Shown here: piece after piece, positions 1-8,083 of the stretch
Layout of the letters: each line of letters opens with the position of its first letter
Numbering within the stretch: position 1 is the stretch's first letter
Assembly (NCBI RefSeq): GCF_001280125.1
Contig: NZ_LGEG01000044.1
Coordinates: forward strand, 1-10,648
Reading direction: 5' to 3'
DNA: 10,648 nt
From: Streptomyces sp. NRRL F-6492
Lineage (GTDB): Bacteria; Actinomycetota; Actinomycetes; Streptomycetales; Streptomycetaceae
Made by a program: the position numbers and the translations under genes
The notes under the pieces: model-generated
What the model was told of the DNA's origin: nothing
The model's input: the letters and a program-made list of their open reading frames with translations, nothing else
Database searches by the model: none

Positions 1-234
1 GGCTTCACCGGCACCCTCGCCGACCGCTTCGACACCGCCCCCGCCGGCGCCGGACTCGTCCGCGCCAAGACCGGCACCCTCACCGGCGTCAACACCCTCG
101 CCGGCACCGTCGCCACCCCCGACGGACGCCTCCTCGCCTTCGCGTTCCTCGCCGGCCGCACCCCCTCCCCGTACCGGGCCCAGCCCGCCCTCGACCGCCT
201 CTCCGCCGCCCTCGCCGGCCAGGACCTGCCGTAA
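1..234 (+). CDS. dacB: D-alanyl-D-alanine carboxypeptidase/endopeptidase (PBP4 type, family S13), C-terminal part
   Basis: This is the last 77 codons of a gene that begins before the window, ending at TAA 232-234. The visible residues include [16 protein letters not shown], where K23-T24-G25 (numbered from the window edge) is the third conserved active-site motif (KTG) of serine penicillin-binding proteins. The following segment ([12 protein letters not shown]) and the short tail match the usual end of S13 DacB/PBP4 enzymes. These enzymes act outside the membrane and trim the terminal D-alanine of peptidoglycan stem peptides or cleave cross-links. The SxxK and SxN motifs lie upstream and cannot be checked. 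Placement ahead of the zinc metalloprotease and tilS is the order familiar from Streptomyces. Codons end almost entirely in C or G. Family assignment is secure from the motif and its context; the exact subtype is inferred. Confidence 0.85.
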   Translation, partial: GFTGTLADRFDTAPAGAGLVRAKTGTLTGVNTLAGTVATPDGRLLAFAFLAGRTPSPYRAQPALDRLSAALAGQDLP

Positions 235-276
235 CCCGGTCCGTACCGAACACACACCGAACGGGCCCCGAGACCG

Positions 277-282
277 TACGGT
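277..282 (+). promoter_or_regulatory. -10 element of a leaderless promoter for the metalloprotease gene
   Basis: TACGGT at 277-282 fits the actinobacterial -10 pattern TANNNT. Its last T is exactly 7 bases before the A of the ATG at 289, the spacing that puts the transcription start on the start codon. No Shine-Dalgarno is visible upstream of the ATG, which fits a leaderless mRNA. No clear -35 is seen. Confidence 0.5.
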
Positions 283-288
283 TGACAC

Positions 289-1428
289 ATGACGAGCATC
301 GGTGGCGCAGGCACATCCGGGATGGTCGACTGGAACCTCGCGGTCGCGACCGCGACCCGCCTCGTGCGGCCCGGACCCGAAGTCGGCCGCGACGAGGCCC
401 GCGCGGTCGTCGCCGAACTCCGCAGGCACGCCAAGGCCTCGGAAGAACACGTCCGCGCCTACACCCGGATGATCCCCGAAGGCCACGAACCCCCCGACAC
501 CCCCGTCCTCGTCGTCGACCGCGCCGGCTGGATCAGGGCCAACGTCGCCGGCTTCCGCGAACTCCTCACCCCCCTCCTCGGCAAGATGCAGGAACGCCGC
601 TCCGCCGTCCCCGGCAGCGCCGTCCTCGGCGCCGTCGGCGGCAAGGTCACCGGCGTCGAACTCGGCATGCTGCTCTCCTTCCTCGCCTCCCGCATCCTCG
701 GCCAGTACGAGACCTTCGCCCCCGCCACCCGCGACCTCCCCGCCGGGACGAACGGGGGCGGACGCCTCCTCCTCGTCGCCCCCAACATCGTCCACGTCGA
801 ACGCGAACTCGAAGTCTCCCCGCACGACTTCCGCCTCTGGGTCTGCCTCCACGAGGAGACCCACCGCACCCAGTTCACCGCCGTCCCCTGGCTCCGCGAC
901 CACCTCCAGGGCGAAATCCAGTCGTTCCTCGCCGCCACCGACGTCGACCCCGGCACCTTCGTCGAACGCCTCCGCGAAGCCGCCCAGACCCTCGTCGGCG
1001 GCCGCCCCGAAGGAGAGGAGGGCGAACCCGCCCCCTCCCTCGTCGAACTCGTCCAGTCCCCCGAACAGCGCGAGATCCTCGGCCGCCTCACCGCCGTCAT
1101 GTCCCTCCTCGAAGGACACGCCGACTACGTCATGGACGGCGTCGGCCCCCAGGTCGTCCCCTCCGTCGCCGAGATCCGCGAGAAGTTCCAGGCCCGCCGC
1201 GCCCGCGGCGCCTCCCGCCTCGACCTCGCCCTCCGCAAGCTCCTCGGCCTCGACGCCAAGCTCCGCCAGTACCGCGACGGCGAACGCTTCGTCCGCGCCG
1301 TCGTCGACCAGGTCGGCATGGACGGCTTCAACCGCGTCTGGACCTCCCCCAACACGCTCCCCACCAAGAGCGAGATCGCCGCCCCCGCCGACTGGATCGC
1401 GAGGGTGCACCGTAAGGCAGACTCGTGA
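289..1428 (+). CDS. Zinc-dependent metalloprotease, DUF2342 / 'F420 biosynthesis-associated' family
   Basis: This 379-residue protein carries a gluzincin-like zinc site. H188-E189-E190-T191-H192 (in LHEETHRTQF) supplies two histidine ligands and the catalytic glutamate, and E275 in LLEGHADYVMD is the likely third ligand 83 residues later. The preceding LVAPNIVHVERELEVSPHDFR and the conserved tail SPNTLPTKSEI and DWI are as I remember them for the actinobacterial DUF2342 proteins, which were once labelled as coenzyme F420 biosynthesis-associated by phylogenetic profile. No signal peptide or convincing membrane helix is seen, so a cytoplasmic location is likely. The true substrate is unknown to me. 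The start at 289 has no ribosome binding site but sits 7 bases after a -10 element, suggesting leaderless expression. It lies 54 bases after dacB. The length is normal and the reading frame is intact. Confidence 0.88.
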   Translation: MTSIGGAGTSGMVDWNLAVATATRLVRPGPEVGRDEARAVVAELRRHAKASEEHVRAYTRMIPEGHEPPDTPVLVVDRAGWIRANVAGFRELLTPLLGKMQERRSAVPGSAVLGAVGGKVTGVELGMLLSFLASRILGQYETFAPATRDLPAGTNGGGRLLLVAPNIVHVERELEVSPHDFRLWVCLHEETHRTQFTAVPWLRDHLQGEIQSFLAATDVDPGTFVERLREAAQTLVGGRPEGEEGEPAPSLVELVQSPEQREILGRLTAVMSLLEGHADYVMDGVGPQVVPSVAEIREKFQARRARGASRLDLALRKLLGLDAKLRQYRDGERFVRAVVDQVGMDGFNRVWTSPNTLPTKSEIAAPADWIARVHRKADS

Positions 1429-1439
1429 GACGCGTGGGA

Positions 1440-1486
1440 CGGACGGCGCGGGAACACCGGCGGACACTCCGCCAATCACCCGTCCG
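1440..1486 (+). terminator. Possible terminator after the metalloprotease gene
   Basis: An inner hairpin of GGCGGA (1459-1464) and TCCGCC (1468-1473) with a 3-base loop is enclosed by a second pairing of CGGACGG (1440-1446) with CCGTCCG (1480-1486). It begins 11 bases after the stop codon. There is no T-run, as is common for terminators in such GC-rich genomes. The rest of the 1429-1635 gap, which should hold the tilS promoter, shows no convincing -35/-10 pair. Confidence 0.4.
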
Positions 1487-1635
1487 AGGGACCCTGACCA
1501 TGGGGTGAGGCGTGCAATGCTCGGGTAACGGCCGGGTTTCTGTCACCATCGACGCACTCTGAGTGACCGAACCCCCCATTCCGACCGTTAAGACTCCGAC
1601 CGAGGCACCCCACCCCATCACGAAGGGCACCGGAC

Positions 1636-2670
1636 ATGGGTCCCCATCCTGCGGTCGCGGCGATACGCCTGGCGGTCCGCCGCGTACTCCACGACGTCCT
1701 CACCGAACACCGCACCGAGCACCAGCAGCCCGCTCCCCCCACCGCACCCGACGCGCACACCCCCCTCGTACTCGTCGCCTGCTCCGGGGGCGCCGACTCC
1801 ATGGCGCTCGCCTCCGCCCTCGCCTTCGAGGCCCGCAAACTCCCCGTGCGCGCCGGCGGCATCACCGTCGACCACGGCCTCCAGGACGGCTCCGACACCC
1901 GGGCCGCCGAGGTCGCCGAACGCATGACCGCACTCGGCCTCACCCCCTCCGAGGCCGTCACCGTCACCGTCGGCCGCGAAGGAGGACCCGAGGCCGCCGC
2001 CCGCGACGCGCGCTACGCCGCCCTCGACGCCGCCGCCGAACGCCACGGCGCCGCCGCCGTCCTCCTCGGCCACACCCGCGACGACCAGGCCGAGACCGTC
2101 CTCCTCGGCCTCGCCCGCGGCTCCGGAATCCGCTCCCTCTCCGGCATGGCCGCCGTCTCCGGCACCACCCGCCGCTACCGGCGCCCCTTCCTCCAGCTCG
2201 ACCGCCAGACCGTCCGCAAGGCCTGCGTCGCACAGGAACTCGCCGTCTGGGACGACCCCCACAACACCGACCCCGCCTACACCCGCTCCCGACTCCGCCA
2301 CGAAGGCCTCCCCGCCCTGGAGAAGGCCCTCGGCAAAGGCGTCGTCGAAGCCCTCGCCCGCACGGCCCAGCTCTCCCGCGACGACGCCGACGCCCTCGAC
2401 ACCTGGGCCGCCGACGCCGAGACCGCCGTACGCGACGAGGCCGGCGCACTGGAGTGCGCCAAACTCTTCGGACTGCCCCCCGCCGTGCGCCGCCGCGTCC
2501 TGCGCCGCGCCGTCATCGCCGAGGGCGCCCCCGCCGGATCCCTCTTCGCCCGCCACATCGAGGAAGTCGACCGCCTCATCACCGGCTGGCGAGGCCAGGG
2601 GACCATCAACCTGCCCGGCCGCGTCGAAGCCCGCCGCCAGGGTGGCAGACTGGTCATCCGGCAAGGCTGA
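1636..2670 (+). CDS. tilS: tRNA(Ile)-lysidine synthetase
   Basis: This 344-residue enzyme uses ATP and lysine to convert C34 of the CAU-anticodon tRNA-Ile to lysidine, so that the tRNA reads AUA instead of AUG; it acts in the cytoplasm. The N-terminal PP-loop ATPase signature is visible at [13 protein letters not shown], with S50-G51-G52-x-D54-S55. It is followed by TVDHGLQ (about 77-83), ARDARYAAL (about 122-130) and [21 protein letters not shown] (starting near 144). [24 protein letters not shown] near 216-239 is the family's conserved N-x-D...R-x-R-H/N segment. The C-terminal part is alanine-rich and helical, as in other actinobacterial TilS proteins. The ATG at 1636 has GAAGGG at 1622-1627, 8 bases upstream. 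hpt follows after 26 bases, suggesting one transcript; tilS-hpt-ftsH is a conserved order in Gram-positive bacteria. Confidence 0.95.
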   Translation: MGPHPAVAAIRLAVRRVLHDVLTEHRTEHQQPAPPTAPDAHTPLVLVACSGGADSMALASALAFEARKLPVRAGGITVDHGLQDGSDTRAAEVAERMTALGLTPSEAVTVTVGREGGPEAAARDARYAALDAAAERHGAAAVLLGHTRDDQAETVLLGLARGSGIRSLSGMAAVSGTTRRYRRPFLQLDRQTVRKACVAQELAVWDDPHNTDPAYTRSRLRHEGLPALEKALGKGVVEALARTAQLSRDDADALDTWAADAETAVRDEAGALECAKLFGLPPAVRRRVLRRAVIAEGAPAGSLFARHIEEVDRLITGWRGQGTINLPGRVEARRQGGRLVIRQG

Positions 2671-2696
2671 CGCACGCTGCAACGAAAGTGACCCGG

Positions 2697-3251
2697 GTGA
2701 ACGAGAAGGACATGGGCACCGACCTCCAGTCGGTGCTCATCACCAAGGAAGAGATCGACGCCAAGCTGGCAGAGCTGGCCGCGAAGATCGACGCGGAATA
2801 CGCGGGCAAGGACCTGCTCATCGTCGGCGTCCTCAAGGGCGCCGTGATGGTGATGGCGGATCTGGCTCGCGCCCTGTCCTCACCCGTCACCATGGACTGG
2901 ATGGCCGTCTCCTCCTACGGCGCCGGCACCCAGTCCTCCGGCGTCGTCCGCATCCTCAAGGACCTCGACACCGACATCAAGGGCAAGCACGTCCTGATCG
3001 TCGAGGACATCATCGACTCCGGCCTGACCCTCTCCTGGCTCCTGTCGAACCTCGGCTCGCGCGAACCCGCCTCCCTGGAGGTGTGCACCCTCCTGCGCAA
3101 GCCCGAGGCCGCCAAGGTCGCCATCGACGTCAAGTGGATCGGCTTCGACATCCCCAACGAGTTCGTCGTCGGCTACGGCCTCGACTACGCCGAGAAGTAC
3201 CGGAACCTCCCCTTCGTGGGCACGCTCGCCCCGCACGTCTACGGCGGCTGA
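2697..3251 (+). CDS. hpt: Hypoxanthine phosphoribosyltransferase
   Basis: This 184-residue purine salvage enzyme transfers phosphoribosyl from PRPP to hypoxanthine (and usually guanine), giving IMP or GMP. The PRPP-binding loop is [10 protein letters not shown] at 102-111, with the acidic pair E103-D104. Other family segments are GVLKGA at 44-49 and [11 protein letters not shown] (72-82, the flexible active-site loop). [27 protein letters not shown] near 136-162 includes the purine-binding region, and the protein ends in the usual HVYGG. Starts in frame are GTG 2688, GTG 2697 and ATG 2712. I chose 2697 because GAAAG (2684-2688) lies 8 bases upstream, whereas the GAGAAGGA run almost touches 2712. 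An ATG 2712 start would give 179 residues. A strong hairpin follows, so the tilS-hpt unit appears to end here. Confidence 0.93.
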   Translation: MNEKDMGTDLQSVLITKEEIDAKLAELAAKIDAEYAGKDLLIVGVLKGAVMVMADLARALSSPVTMDWMAVSSYGAGTQSSGVVRILKDLDTDIKGKHVLIVEDIIDSGLTLSWLLSNLGSREPASLEVCTLLRKPEAAKVAIDVKWIGFDIPNEFVVGYGLDYAEKYRNLPFVGTLAPHVYGG

Positions 3252-3271
3252 TCCCACGGCCGTACGGGGAA

Positions 3272-3317
3272 CCCGCACCGCCTTCCCTCCGTTGAACCAC
3301 GGGAAGGCGGTCGCGGG
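3272..3317 (+). terminator. Strong hairpin terminator after hpt
   Basis: ACCGCCTTCCC (3277-3287) pairs perfectly with GGGAAGGCGGT (3301-3311) around a 13-base loop. The stem is extended by CCCGC (3272-3276) with GCGGG (3313-3317) across one bulged C at 3312, giving 16 base pairs in all. It begins 20 bases after the hpt stop and has no T-run. It probably separates tilS-hpt transcription from ftsH. Confidence 0.75.
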
Positions 3318-3331
3318 CGACGATGCTGAGG

Positions 3332-3337
3332 TACCGT
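3332..3337 (+). promoter_or_regulatory. Candidate -10 of an ftsH promoter
   Basis: TACCGT at 3332-3337 fits TANNNT and lies just past the hpt terminator, at the start of a distinctly AT-richer leader (about 3341-3386). A start near 3344 would give an untranslated leader of about 79 bases. No good -35 is visible, and other -10-like strings occur nearby (for example CATACA at 3355-3360), so this is a weak call. Confidence 0.25.
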
Positions 3338-3391
3338 CCGAAGAACAGCTTTTTCATACAGCAGTACTCACAGCAGCATTTTCCTACGGGC

Positions 3392-3418
3392 AGGAGGGAC
3401 GGAGCGCTATCGCTCCGT
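3392..3418 (+). promoter_or_regulatory. ftsH ribosome binding site with hairpin spacer
   Basis: AGGAGGG at 3392-3398 is the best Shine-Dalgarno before ftsH, but it lies 24 bases from the ATG at 3423, too far for normal use. Immediately between them, ACGGAGCG (3399-3406) pairs perfectly with CGCTCCGT (3411-3418) around the loop CTAT. Folding this 20-base hairpin leaves only 4 unpaired bases between Shine-Dalgarno and start codon. The pairing is seen directly; a role in bringing the site to the start codon is inferred. Confidence 0.6.
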
Positions 3419-3422
3419 ATGG

Positions 3423-5441
<2,019 letters not shown>

Positions 5442-5466
5442 CCCCCGGCCGGACCCGGAATGGATC

Positions 5467-5502
5467 CCGCGCCCCCACAGGTTTTAGCCTGTGGGGGCGC
5501 GG
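5467..5502 (+). terminator. Intrinsic terminator after ftsH
   Basis: A perfect 15-bp stem (5467-5481 with 5488-5502) encloses the loop TTTTAG, starting 25 bases after the ftsH stop. The core is GCCCCCACAGG pairing with CCTGTGGGGGC. No T-run follows, but the length and GC content make this the clearest terminator in the window. It lies entirely upstream of the folE start chosen here. Confidence 0.8.
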
Positions 5503-5538
5503 CCATTCGCGCACACAGGCATACGGAACGAGGCAAAG

Positions 5539-6144
5539 ATGACCGACCCGGTGACCCTGGACGGCGAGGGCAGGATCGGCGACTTCGACGAGAAGCGCGC
5601 CGAGAACGCCGTACGAGAGCTCCTCATCGCGGTCGGCGAGGACCCGGAACGCGAGGGCCTGAGGGAGACGCCGGCGCGGGTGGCGCGGGCGTACAGGGAG
5701 CTTTTCGCGGGGCTGTGGCAGAAGCCCGAGGACGTGCTGACGACGACGTTCGATCTGGGGCACGACGAGATGGTCCTGGTGAAGGACATCCAGCTGATGG
5801 CTTCCTGCGAACATCATTTGCTCCCGTTTTATGGCGTAGCTCACATTGGTTACATTCCGGCGGAATCGGGAAAGATCACGGGTCTGTCCAAGCTGGCGCG
5901 CCTCGTCGACGTCTTCGCCCGTCGCCCGCAGGTGCAGGAGCGTCTGACGACGCAGATCGCGGACTCCCTCATGGAGATCCTGGAGGCGCGCGGCGCGATC
6001 GTGGTGATCGAGGCCGAGCACATGTGCATGACCCTGCGCGGCGTCCGCAAGCCGGGCGCGAAGACGACGACCTCGGCGGTACGTGGACAACTTCGCGACG
6101 CCACGACACGTGCCGAGGCGATGTCCTTGATATTGGCCCGCTAG
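5539..6144 (+). CDS. folE: GTP cyclohydrolase I
   Basis: This 201-residue enzyme converts GTP to 7,8-dihydroneopterin triphosphate and formate, the first committed step of folate synthesis. The zinc ligands are C90 and H93 (in [12 protein letters not shown]) and C163 (in [14 protein letters not shown]). [14 protein letters not shown] and [10 protein letters not shown] are also family hallmarks. The ATG at 5539 has GAGG (5530-5533) 5 bases upstream. A longer frame open from GTG 5491 is rejected because that codon lies inside the ftsH terminator. The gene ends in tandem TAG stops (6142-6147). Codons 91-112 (about 5809-5874) contain many A/T-ending triplets (CAT CAT, TTT TAT, GTA GCT, ATT GGT, ATT), unlike the rest of the gene. 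Its pathway partners folP, folB and folK lie downstream on the opposite strand, beyond the island. Confidence 0.96.
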   Translation: MTDPVTLDGEGRIGDFDEKRAENAVRELLIAVGEDPEREGLRETPARVARAYRELFAGLWQKPEDVLTTTFDLGHDEMVLVKDIQLMASCEHHLLPFYGVAHIGYIPAESGKITGLSKLARLVDVFARRPQVQERLTTQIADSLMEILEARGAIVVIEAEHMCMTLRGVRKPGAKTTTSAVRGQLRDATTRAEAMSLILAR

Positions 6145-6163
6145 TAGCGGACCGCCGGCCTGC

Positions 6164-6221
6164 CCCCATACCGTCCCCGGTCAGTGGAATTGCTCGCTGA
6201 TCAAGGGGGATCGGTATGGGG
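6164..6221 (+). repeat. 10-bp inverted repeat spanning the start codon of the next gene
   Basis: CCCCATACCG (6164-6173) is the exact reverse complement of CGGTATGGGG (6212-6221), with 38 bases between. GGCC at 6157-6160 and 6226-6229 can pair outside it. The right arm contains the ATG at 6216, and the loop carries the Shine-Dalgarno AAGGGGG (6203-6209). It may terminate folE transcripts, hide the start codon, or both. Confidence 0.6.
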
Positions 6222-6809
6222 TACGGGCCGACCGGCAAGATGCCGGTGAACCTGGTCGACGGCTGCGTCCGGGCGAAGAACGTGGTTCCGGGCAGCGAGA
6301 GGTGGACGCCGGACGGTGACCGGACGGCAAGGCGCACGGTCGCCCGGTCACATGCGCGGAAGCCGTGCCGGGAGCGGCTGACGATCAGGCCGGGGCACGA
6401 GTTCGGGTACTTCACCGGGGCCACCTGCGCCGATGGAACGGCCGGCAGGAACCACGTGTCGCTGGTCGTGGACGAGGAGCGCTTCGCCACCCGGTACGCG
6501 ACGGCCCTGACGGCCTGCACAGGCCTGCCCGCCCGCCTAGAGGCCGTGACCCGGCCGTCCGGCTGTCTGAAGCGGGATCTGCCGGGCTTCCGCGTGCGAG
6601 TGGTCTCCTCGTACCCCGCGGACGCGCTGCGGCACTACGCGGGCGGGGACGCCCCTCACATGCGACAGGGTTTTCCGGGTGTGGTCCTACGAGACGTCGA
6701 CGCCTCGGACCGCCGGGCCGACCGCGGCACCTTCGCCCCCGAAGAACACCCCCTCGCCCCGCACCCGACCTTCCTCCTGAACGGCCACCTCGTGCGGGAG
6801 GCCCGGTGA
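6216..6809 (+). CDS. Hypothetical protein (197 aa), first gene of an unrecognised pair
   Basis: I do not recognise this protein. The ATG at 6216 is preceded by a good Shine-Dalgarno (AAGGGGG, 6203-6209, spacing 6), and codons end mostly in G or C, supporting real coding. The N-terminal 60 residues are basic and probably poorly folded. The rest holds mixed hydrophobic/polar stretches such as RNHVSLVVDEERFATRYATALTAC and GFRVRVVSSYPADALRHY. Five cysteines are present (17, 51, 71, 101, 117), but they form no clear metal motif. No signal peptide or membrane helix is seen. More codons end in A or T (GGT, TCA, CTA, CGA, TTT) than in neighbouring genes, hinting at later acquisition or relaxed selection. 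The stop overlaps the next gene's GTG by 4 bases, implying coupled translation. The start codon sits in an inverted repeat arm. A role in folate synthesis is not indicated by the sequence. Confidence 0.65.
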   Translation: MGYGPTGKMPVNLVDGCVRAKNVVPGSERWTPDGDRTARRTVARSHARKPCRERLTIRPGHEFGYFTGATCADGTAGRNHVSLVVDEERFATRYATALTACTGLPARLEAVTRPSGCLKRDLPGFRVRVVSSYPADALRHYAGGDAPHMRQGFPGVVLRDVDASDRRADRGTFAPEEHPLAPHPTFLLNGHLVREAR

Positions 6810-7255
6810 GGGGGCGGCCGGCGGTGGGTGAAGCCGTGCGGGTGCTCGAAGGGGAACTGGGAGCCGGAGCGGGGGCGGAAGAGGCCTGGCACGCCTTCCT
6901 GCGCTTCGGCGGGCGGCTGTTCGACGTTCCGGACACGCCGGAGGCCGACGGGCTTCTGTTCCAGTACGGGATCCACGCCTTCGACGGGCCTCCGGCGTTC
7001 ACGCTGGACCTCGTCCGGCAGTTCGAGATCGTGGGCAGCGGCGGCGAGTACGACCACTACGTACAGGTCCACTGCGAGCTCCGGTACGAGCCCGCGCCCG
7101 CTCTGGAGGGCCTGGGGACCTTCGACTCCTGGTTCTTCCACGGGGCCGGAGAGGGCCTGGGAGATTGGGCCGCCCGGCTGGCCGAGCGGTCGGTCTGGGA
7201 GGTGCTCCGCCCGCTCGGTCCGGCGGAGATCAGGGTCCACCAGGAGCGGGTGTAG
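6806..7255 (+). CDS. Hypothetical protein (149 aa), second gene of the pair
   Basis: I do not recognise a named family. The GTG at 6806 overlaps the upstream TGA as GTGA and has GGGAGG at 6796-6801, 4 bases before it, so translation is probably coupled. The product is acidic, soluble and compact-looking, with no membrane helix or signal peptide. Aromatic-rich segments include AWHAFLRFGGRLFDVP (27-42), DGLLFQYGIHAF (48-59), EYDHYVQVHCELRYEP (81-96) and GTFDSWFFHGAGEG (104-117), ending in a helix and VHQERV. The tail, with a tryptophan/phenylalanine patch followed by a helix and a short strand, resembles small uncharacterised Streptomyces proteins as I recall them. A small acidic protein coupled to a basic partner could be an immunity or antitoxin-like partner, but nothing here proves it. 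The frame and codon use look genuine. Confidence 0.75.
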   Translation: MRGRPAVGEAVRVLEGELGAGAGAEEAWHAFLRFGGRLFDVPDTPEADGLLFQYGIHAFDGPPAFTLDLVRQFEIVGSGGEYDHYVQVHCELRYEPAPALEGLGTFDSWFFHGAGEGLGDWAARLAERSVWEVLRPLGPAEIRVHQERV

Positions 7256-7320
7256 CTGTTCGGGCGGCTTTCCGGTCGACGAGAGCACGTCGTTCCCCAG
7301 GCGCGTGGGAGCATCTCGGC

Positions 7321-7563
7321 ATGCGTCTGACCGCTGACGGGACGACGCCGGTCGTGAGGTCGGTGCTGGTGGACGAGCCGAGGACGGGCGACGGCTGTGC
7401 CTTCGAGCCGGTGGCCCCGTTCTTCCTGTGGGCGGGTGATCGCGTCGCGTTCGAGGACGGCGGGGTGGTCGTCGTACGGGTGAGCGGTGAGCGGGTCGTG
7501 TGCGCGGGCAGCTGGTCCACCCGGTGCCGGCCCGGATCGGGGTGGTCGCCGAGGGTGTCCTAG
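7321..7563 (+). CDS. Small hypothetical protein (80 aa)
   Basis: A short frame opens at ATG 7321, 65 bases after the previous stop, with a weak GGGAG (7306-7310) 10 bases upstream. The first 65 residues look protein-like (TPVVRSVLVDEPRTG, FEPVAPFFLWAGDRVAFEDGGVVVVRVSGERVV), suggesting a small beta-rich domain. The last 15 or so (arginine, serine and glycine rich) look less natural. In the neighbouring frame the same bases read GQLVHPVPARIGVVAEGV, so a frameshift near 7505 is possible. Its TAG (7561-7563) interlocks with the stop codon of the convergent DUF3180 gene in a CTAG. No function can be assigned. Confidence 0.5.
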   Translation: MRLTADGTTPVVRSVLVDEPRTGDGCAFEPVAPFFLWAGDRVAFEDGGVVVVRVSGERVVCAGSWSTRCRPGSGWSPRVS

Positions 7564-8036
7564 GCGGTCGACGGCCCGTTCTCGTCGTCCTCCGGCAGCT
7601 TGCAGACGCGTTCCAGGAAGAAGGCGGCGGCGATGACGGCCAGGCCCGCCAGGACCGCGAGGGCCGCGTAGAGGGCCTGGTCGCGGCGGGCCGGGACGTC
7701 GAGGGAGTCGAGGAGGTAGACGCCCGTGCCGCCGTACATGCCGGCGACGAGGGCGGCGACCAGGGCGCTGGCCTGGCCGAAGACGACCGCGCGGGCCGCC
7801 ATCAGGGGCTCGACGCCCTTGGCGCCGGGGCGGCGCTCCCGCTGGGCCCTGAGGCGGGCGCGGAGGGAGAGGGCGGTCGCGGTGAGGACGACGGCGATCA
7901 CGGCGAGGACGATCGGCGCGGCGACCGGCACGCTCGGGAGGGTGCCGACCGCGTCCCAGAGCCGGGCGCCGCCCCAGGAGACGATGCCGGCCGCCAGGAA
8001 CAGTCCGGCGAGCACCTTCAGCCGCAGTTGTTTCAC
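7560..8036 (-). CDS. DUF3180 family membrane protein
   Basis: This is a 158-residue integral membrane protein. Four hydrophobic helices are visible: about 5-25 (LRLKVLAGLFLAAGIVSW...), 36-58 (VPVAAPIVLAVIAVVLTATAL), 80-107 (AVVFGQASALVAALVAGMYGG) and 119-141 (ALYAALAVLAGLAVIAAAFFL). A basic loop (RARLRAQRERRPGAK) lies between helices 2 and 3. The order of helices and the position after folK match the DUF3180 proteins of actinobacteria, whose function is unknown. A frame open from GTG 8072 would add 12 residues. I chose GTG 8036 because GAAGGA (8048-8043) lies 6 bases upstream and the protein then starts directly with its first helix. It is the last gene of the folP-led operon, 47 bases after folK, and converges on the 80-residue ORF. 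Confidence 0.85.
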   Translation of the reverse strand: MKQLRLKVLAGLFLAAGIVSWGGARLWDAVGTLPSVPVAAPIVLAVIAVVLTATALSLRARLRAQRERRPGAKGVEPLMAARAVVFGQASALVAALVAGMYGGTGVYLLDSLDVPARRDQALYAALAVLAGLAVIAAAFFLERVCKLPEDDENGPSTA

Positions 8037-8083
8037 CGGGTGTCCTTCACGTGGTCGCGGGCGGTCTGCCACGAGCCTAACGA

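Noticed and set aside
282..287. TTGACA as a -35 box
   Set aside because: It touches the metalloprotease start codon, so a promoter using it would initiate inside the gene; no -10 at the right distance was noticed.
282..1415. 377-residue plus-strand frame overlapping the metalloprotease
   Set aside because: Almost only Arg, Pro and His; a GC-rich shadow of the real gene one frame away.
1618..2682. 354-residue minus-strand frame antisense to tilS
   Set aside because: Gly/Ala/Val/Glu-rich shadow; tilS has all family motifs.
1563..2696. Upstream extension of the hpt frame to GTG 1563
   Set aside because: The extra 378 residues are an Arg/Pro-rich shadow of tilS; hpt homology starts near 2712.
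3419..3421. ATG at 3419 as the ftsH start
   Set aside because: It is in a different frame from FtsH and opens only a short Arg/Gly-rich shadow frame.
5491..5538. Longer folE start at GTG 5491
   Set aside because: That codon lies in the arm of the ftsH terminator; ATG 5539 has a Shine-Dalgarno and gives the normal length.
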